Of a DNA stretch of 8,861 nt, positions 5,870-8,861 are shown piece by piece. The position numbers were made by a program, and so were the translations under genes. Each line of letters begins with the position of its first letter. The stretch's first letter is position 1. Source of the stretch: Actinomycetota bacterium (GTDB lineage: Bacteria > Actinomycetota > Thermoleophilia > RBG-16-64-13); contig PMIZ01000261.1 of NCBI GenBank assembly GCA_003157225.1, positions 1 through 8,861 of the forward strand, written 5' to 3'. The notes beneath the pieces are model-generated. The model saw nothing but the letters and a program-made list of their open reading frames with translations, was not told the origin of the DNA and ran no database searches.

Positions 5870-6955
5870 CTAGATCGCTGGCCCCATTTCGCCGCGCATC
5901 CTCGCGTTGCGCAGCGGCTCGTAGATCTCGCCGGTCTCCCAAAGTCTGTGAAGCAACACCGCCAGTTTACGGGCTACGGCGACGACGGCTCGCTTCTTGG
6001 CAGCCTTGCCTCCCCGCTCCGCCAGGGCAAGACCCCACCGCCTGAGATCGCTATCTGGCCCATGCGGCCCCAAGATGTACTGAGCTGCGCACACGAGCAG
6101 AGATCGGAGTGCTTCATCGCCGGCTTTGGTGATGCGCAACTGCGGCTTCTGGTCCCCGGAGTCAGCCTGCCGGGGTCGCAGCCCTACGTAGCAGCCGACC
6201 GCTCGGCTGCGCGGAAACCGGCCGGGGTCCTCCAGGGTAAGAACATAGGTGGTCGCCGTCACCGGTCCAACGCCGAATACCTGACGAAGGGCGGCAATCT
6301 CCGGGTACTTCGCCCGGGCCATCTCCTCGATTCTCCTGTCGAGAGCCCGGATCTGGGCGGTCAGCCGCCCGATGGTCTCGAGCTCTGGGCTGAGCGAATC
6401 GGCCAATACCTCCGGGATGTGCCCGGCCGCCTTTTGATGGAAGCTTCTCGCCGAGCACTTGGGCAGCCGTGCACCCACCGCTTTGGAGGATCCTCTTGCG
6501 TGGTTGATGAGGAGGGTGCGAGCTCGGATGAGGGCATCCCGGCTACGAAGAAGCGCGAGATCCGCCTGGGCCTCTGCTCCTCGGTGCTTGATAGGGCACT
6601 GCAACCGGGGGTCGAGCCGCCCGAGACGAGCGAGAGACTCGGCGTCCACCCGGTCGCTCTTGCGGTCGTTCTGATAGATGAGACGCAGCCGCCGAGGGTT
6701 GGCCACAATGGTTTCGTGACCGCTCTCGCTGATGAGGCGACTTATCCAGGGTGAGTGCGTGCCGGCCTCGAGTACCACACGAGACGATGTCGCCGACCCG
6801 AACCACTGCCCAAACGTTGCTGGTGTGGTGCGAATGCGTGCCTCCTCGACAACCTCCCCATCGGCGCCCAAGACGCATATCTGGCTGAACCTATCCCCCA
6901 CGTCCACCCCAATCGTGAGGCCGACCTGTGGCTTTGCCCCGTCTTCGTTGCCCAT
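5870..6955 (-). CDS. IS110-family transposase (DEDD recombinase), 361 aa
   Basis: This enzyme family excises the element as a circle and inserts it at sites chosen by a bridge RNA. The N-terminal RuvC-like DEDD domain shows D18 (IGVDVG), E63 (VVLEAGTH), and D101 and D104 (KSDRVDAESLA). A helical region with RTLLINHARG (146-155) and RALDRRIEEM follows. The C-terminal Tnp domain carries VFGVGPVTATTYV (226-238), the GCYVGLRPRQADSGDQ block with the probable catalytic Ser266, then ITKAGDEALRSLL. Length and motifs are those of a full, possibly active member. ATG 6955 is preceded by GGGAGGG with a spacing of 3-4 bases. A small hairpin (6972-6987) stands just upstream of that site and may tune translation. 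No frameshift or missing key residue was seen. Confidence 0.95.
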   Translation of the reverse strand: MGNEDGAKPQVGLTIGVDVGDRFSQICVLGADGEVVEEARIRTTPATFGQWFGSATSSRVVLEAGTHSPWISRLISESGHETIVANPRRLRLIYQNDRKSDRVDAESLARLGRLDPRLQCPIKHRGAEAQADLALLRSRDALIRARTLLINHARGSSKAVGARLPKCSARSFHQKAAGHIPEVLADSLSPELETIGRLTAQIRALDRRIEEMARAKYPEIAALRQVFGVGPVTATTYVLTLEDPGRFPRSRAVGCYVGLRPRQADSGDQKPQLRITKAGDEALRSLLVCAAQYILGPHGPDSDLRRWGLALAERGGKAAKKRAVVAVARKLAVLLHRLWETGEIYEPLRNARMRGEMGPAI

Positions 6956-6971
6956 CGACCCTCCCGTTCCT

Positions 6972-6987
6972 GGATTCGTTGGAATCC
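6972..6987 (-). promoter_or_regulatory. Hairpin ahead of the transposase ribosome binding site
   Basis: GGATTC (6972-6977) pairs with GAATCC (6982-6987) around GTTG, ending 6 bases upstream of the Shine-Dalgarno of the transposase. Bases 6972-6982 are also the perfect 11-base complement of 7175-7185 in the leader, so two mutually exclusive pairings are possible. Confidence 0.45.
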
Positions 6988-7100
6988 ATGTTCCGTTTGG
7001 GTCTCAGCCTACGCTGGGCAGGCCGTCCTTCTCATCCCATCTAAGAGGTCATGGTGATCTAGATCCTCAGGCCGCTTGCGAGGGGCGAGACGGACATCGT

Positions 7101-7214
7101 GGCCTTCGGCTCGCCGAAGGTCTCCCTCTTCTGGAGAGACCTGCCCCGAGTCGGGGAATAGTCGATTGTGAGTCCCAACGAATCCCTGCAATTCCCAATG
7201 TTCCGGGCAGGGAT
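7101..7214 (-). ncRNA. Candidate IS110 bridge RNA, structured core
   Basis: Four compact stems follow one another in 114 bases upstream of the transposase. In transcript order these are ATCCCTGC/GCAGGGAT (7207-7214 with 7182-7189, 17-base loop), CCCCGA/TCGGGG (7144-7149 with 7151-7156), AGGTCTC/GAGACCT (7118-7124 with 7136-7142), and CCTTCGGC/GCCGAAGG (7103-7110 with 7113-7120). The last two share three bases. IS110-group elements encode their bridge RNA in this leader, on the transposase strand, with loops that pair to target and donor DNA. The position, strand and fold density fit. I could not assign the target- and donor-binding loops, and the RNA ends are unknown. Confidence 0.6.
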
Positions 7215-7292
7215 GATCTCCGAAAGCTTGAGGCAACTCGTATTCTTGCGCGGGGTCTTGAAGAGCGAACCGTGTGGAAACGCTAGTAGTAA

Positions 7293-7682
7293 TCAAGTTT
7301 GCGTGTCGGGCAAGTCTAGTTCGCGTGGTTCGCGAACGTATCTCAGATCGTAGCCGCGAATTCGCCGCGGCCAAGAAGAGGCAAACCCGTAGCCCTCGAA
7401 GAAGTCCAGCCGCCCCCGTCGAATGAACAGCTGAAAGCCGGCATCGCCTTCTAGGCCATCGATGAGCGCATATACATCGCCGACCTCAAAGTCTGGTCGG
7501 GCCGTGACCAGCGACGGCACATGTGGTGGCAACTCGAAATCGATGTAGAAACCAGCGCCGGTCAGCTTGCGCGACTTCACGCTTGCCCTCTCCGCTTGCT
7601 CGCGTAGGCGGACCAAAGTCGGGTGATCGCCCGCCAGAAGTTTGTCCACCACCGCACGCTCGAAGTCGCTCAAACCCTCCAT
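7293..7682 (-). CDS. Probable RHS toxin immunity protein, 129 aa
   Basis: The gene begins 18 bases after the RHS stop and has its own ribosome binding site (AGGAG, 6 bases before ATG 7682). This is the standard arrangement of a polymorphic toxin and its immunity protein. The product is acidic at the start (MEGLSDFERAVVDKLLAGDHPTL) with a helical N-terminus, then strand-rich GFYIDFELPP, DVYALIDGL, GFQLFIRRGRLDFFEGYGF and WP. I recall a common family of small proteins with this pattern (a helical start with LLAGxHP, then GxGF, then FIRxGxLxxLEGY) but cannot name it. There is no signal peptide, so it should act in the cytoplasm. The role rests on position; the fold-level similarity is from memory. 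The IS110 leader follows directly after its stop codon. Confidence 0.8.
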   Translation of the reverse strand: MEGLSDFERAVVDKLLAGDHPTLVRLREQAERASVKSRKLTGAGFYIDFELPPHVPSLVTARPDFEVGDVYALIDGLEGDAGFQLFIRRGRLDFFEGYGFASSWPRRIRGYDLRYVREPRELDLPDTQT

Positions 7683-7700
7683 GGCACACTCCTACGGAAT

Positions 7701-8861
7701 CTAGATCCACATATTGCTGATACGAGCGACTCCATTCATGACCCTGCCGGTGACCGTGACGATCTGGCCGCCGACCTGCACTGCAATTGTGAAGATTCCC
7801 GTCTTCCCTTGAGCACGAAGCGCCGCCAAGGCTACGTTGGCAACCTCGTTGAATGCGGCGTCTCTGGAGCCGAACATCTGAACCAGAACGTCCATGTTGT
7901 GCTTTGCGTTATCAAAAATGTGGCCCATCGTCCCGGCGCTAGAAGGGGCTGCGCTGCTTGCCTCGGGGCAGACTCCGGCCTTCGCCGCTGTGCCGCCTTC
8001 CGTACCGACTCCATACTTCCAGCCCGTGTACAAGTAGGTCACTGTCCATGCCCAGTTGTCCGGGTTCCACCGGTTGGCAAGCCACTCAGGCACTTTCCAC
8101 AGCCAACTTCCAGTTCCCGCCTTTCCGTGGTAGTAGGAGGCGGCATCCCGCGCGTTTCCTGTCAGTGGTATGTACTGCCCTACCCAGCTCACCCAGCGCT
8201 GCGCCTCGGCCGCCGGACCCCCGATGAAGAAGTTGTAAATGTCGCCCGCGCTGGGGGAGAGCCCCAGCGAATCAGCCAGCACTACTGGGTTGTCAAACAC
8301 ATACAGGTAGCCGTTGAGGGCGGCTGGGTCATACATCGAACCGAACACGAGGTCCGGAGTCAGGAATCTCCTCAGCTGGGGATCGTAGTACCTGTGCCAG
8401 AGGTAGTAGAGGCCGGTGGCCGAGTCGTAGTAGTAGCCAGCGTAACGGAAGGGGTTGGTCACGGTCTCGGAGGCGGAGAGCACCCGGCCCCAGGGATCGT
8501 AGGCGTAGGTGTTGACGACCGCCCCGGTCGAGTCCGTGAGTGAGACCACGGCCCCATGGGCGTTGGTCTGGTAGTAGTAAGTCTCTCCACCCCGCGTCAT
8601 GGAGATAAGGCCACCTTCTGGACTGTAGACATAGGTAGCGGTGATGTCGCCGTCCGCGTCTGATTCCGCAACCAGCAGCCCGCTTGCGTAGTGGAAGAAG
8701 GTAGTGCCAGCGGAGGTGGTGAGCGACGTACGCCGGCCCGCATAGTCGTAGGTCATGGAGGCGATGGTGGTCTCCCCCTGCTCCACCCCCACTAACTGGT
8801 TGTCGGCGTCGTAGGTATAGGAGTAGGTGCCGTCCGCGGTCAGGTTGCCGTTCTCGTCGTA
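7701..8861 (-). CDS. RHS protein C-terminal part with putative toxin domain (enters from the right edge)
   Basis: The frame is open from base 8861 (YDENGNLTADGTYSYTYD) to TAG 7701, 386 residues; the GTG at 8792 is an internal valine, not a start. It holds the last YD repeats and the RHS core end: YYDSATGLYYLWHRYYDP, LRRFLTPDL, and NGYLYVFDNPVVLADSLGL, where the usual DPxGL reads DSLGL. After this comes a variable tail of about 185 residues. Its first half (GDIYNFF to YTGWKYGVGTEGG) is a linker rich in aromatic residues. The last 75 residues, from MGHIFDNAKHNMDVLV to ARISNMWI, form a compact helix-then-strands domain with H291, K297, H298 and N299 near its start. This layout suggests a small ribonuclease-like toxin, but I cannot assign the family. 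The immunity gene follows at 7682. The segment joins base 1 in frame. Confidence 0.92.
   Translation of the reverse strand, partial: YDENGNLTADGTYSYTYDADNQLVGVEQGETTIASMTYDYAGRRTSLTTSAGTTFFHYASGLLVAESDADGDITATYVYSPEGGLISMTRGGETYYYQTNAHGAVVSLTDSTGAVVNTYAYDPWGRVLSASETVTNPFRYAGYYYDSATGLYYLWHRYYDPQLRRFLTPDLVFGSMYDPAALNGYLYVFDNPVVLADSLGLSPSAGDIYNFFIGGPAAEAQRWVSWVGQYIPLTGNARDAASYYHGKAGTGSWLWKVPEWLANRWNPDNWAWTVTYLYTGWKYGVGTEGGTAAKAGVCPEASSAAPSSAGTMGHIFDNAKHNMDVLVQMFGSRDAAFNEVANVALAALRAQGKTGIFTIAVQVGGQIVTVTGRVMNGVARISNMWI

Larger units (their letters stand above)
5870..7214 (-). mobile_element. IS110-family insertion sequence, ends not resolved
   Basis: The element is defined by an intact IS110 transposase plus a long structured non-coding leader. 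The coordinates given cover only the transposase stop to the outermost leader hairpin; the true ends lie further out on both sides. The long leader before the transposase and the lack of obvious terminal inverted repeats fit the IS110 group rather than the IS1111 group, whose guide RNA lies after the gene. The element is inserted between the RHS immunity gene and the DUF4332 gene. Both neighbours appear complete, so it seems to have landed in intergenic DNA. Confidence 0.8.

Noticed and set aside
5948..6754. Plus-strand open frame of 268 codons
   Set aside because: It is antisense to the intact IS110 transposase, which has all expected motifs.
7056..7708. ATCTAGATCC present both in the IS110 leader (7057-7066) and at the RHS stop codon (7699-7708), as a possible IS target duplication
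   Set aside because: The word is mostly palindromic and only 10 bases. The two copies do not flank the element, and IS110 elements do not normally make such duplications.
7623..8543. Plus-strand open frame of 306 codons
   Set aside because: It lies opposite the RHS C-terminal region and part of the immunity gene, with composition typical of an antisense shadow of GC-rich coding DNA.
1..8861. Ordinary plasmid
   Set aside because: No replication initiator, partition gene or iteron array is visible, so the apparent circularity is better explained by excision or assembly unless an unknown replicon is present.

Overview
The window is GC-rich bacterial DNA, and almost every convincing gene is on the minus strand. 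I cannot name the organism. The gene types (an RHS/YD-repeat exoprotein, an IS110 element, a DUF4332 protein, a small HNH-like protein of a kind I associate with actinobacteria, and a Sec-type lipoprotein) fit a high-GC soil bacterium, perhaps an actinobacterium or Chloroflexota member. This is inference, not a marker-based call.

Layout, read along the minus strand from the right edge. (1) 8861-7701 is the C-terminal part of an RHS protein: YD repeats, the RHS core end, then a variable tail that looks like a polymorphic toxin domain. (2) 7682-7293, 18 bp downstream with its own Shine-Dalgarno, is a 129-residue protein that I read as the cognate immunity protein. (3) Next is an intact IS110-family element: transposase 6955-5870, with a strongly structured leader at 7214-7101 that is a good bridge-RNA candidate. 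(4) A gene-free stretch leads to a membrane-anchored DUF4332 protein (5372-4725) and a small HNH-like protein (4387-4061). (5) A plus-strand remnant of a RecB-like PD-(D/E)XK nuclease (3683-4084) lies head to head with a small minus-strand ORF (3665-3501); both appear cut near 3680-3700. (6) A lipoprotein (3469-2855) follows, ending in a terminator-like hairpin. (7) A structured leader (2800-2311) precedes the N-terminal 770 codons of an RHS protein (2310 to 1), which runs off the left edge.

The most informative point is that both window edges lie inside an RHS reading frame on the same strand. Joining base 1 to base 8861 keeps the frame and the YD-repeat register, giving one 1156-residue RHS protein with signal peptide, DUF6531-like domain, YD repeats and toxin tip. 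The window may therefore be a complete circular sequence opened within rhs. It could be a real circle, an excision product of recombination between tandem rhs genes, or an assembly collapse of such a tandem. I see no replication gene, which argues against an ordinary plasmid.

Functionally, the core is a secreted RHS toxin with an adjacent immunity gene. An IS110 element sits directly behind the pair, and broken genes and possible orphan toxin/immunity debris lie nearby. This is typical of a plastic accessory region.
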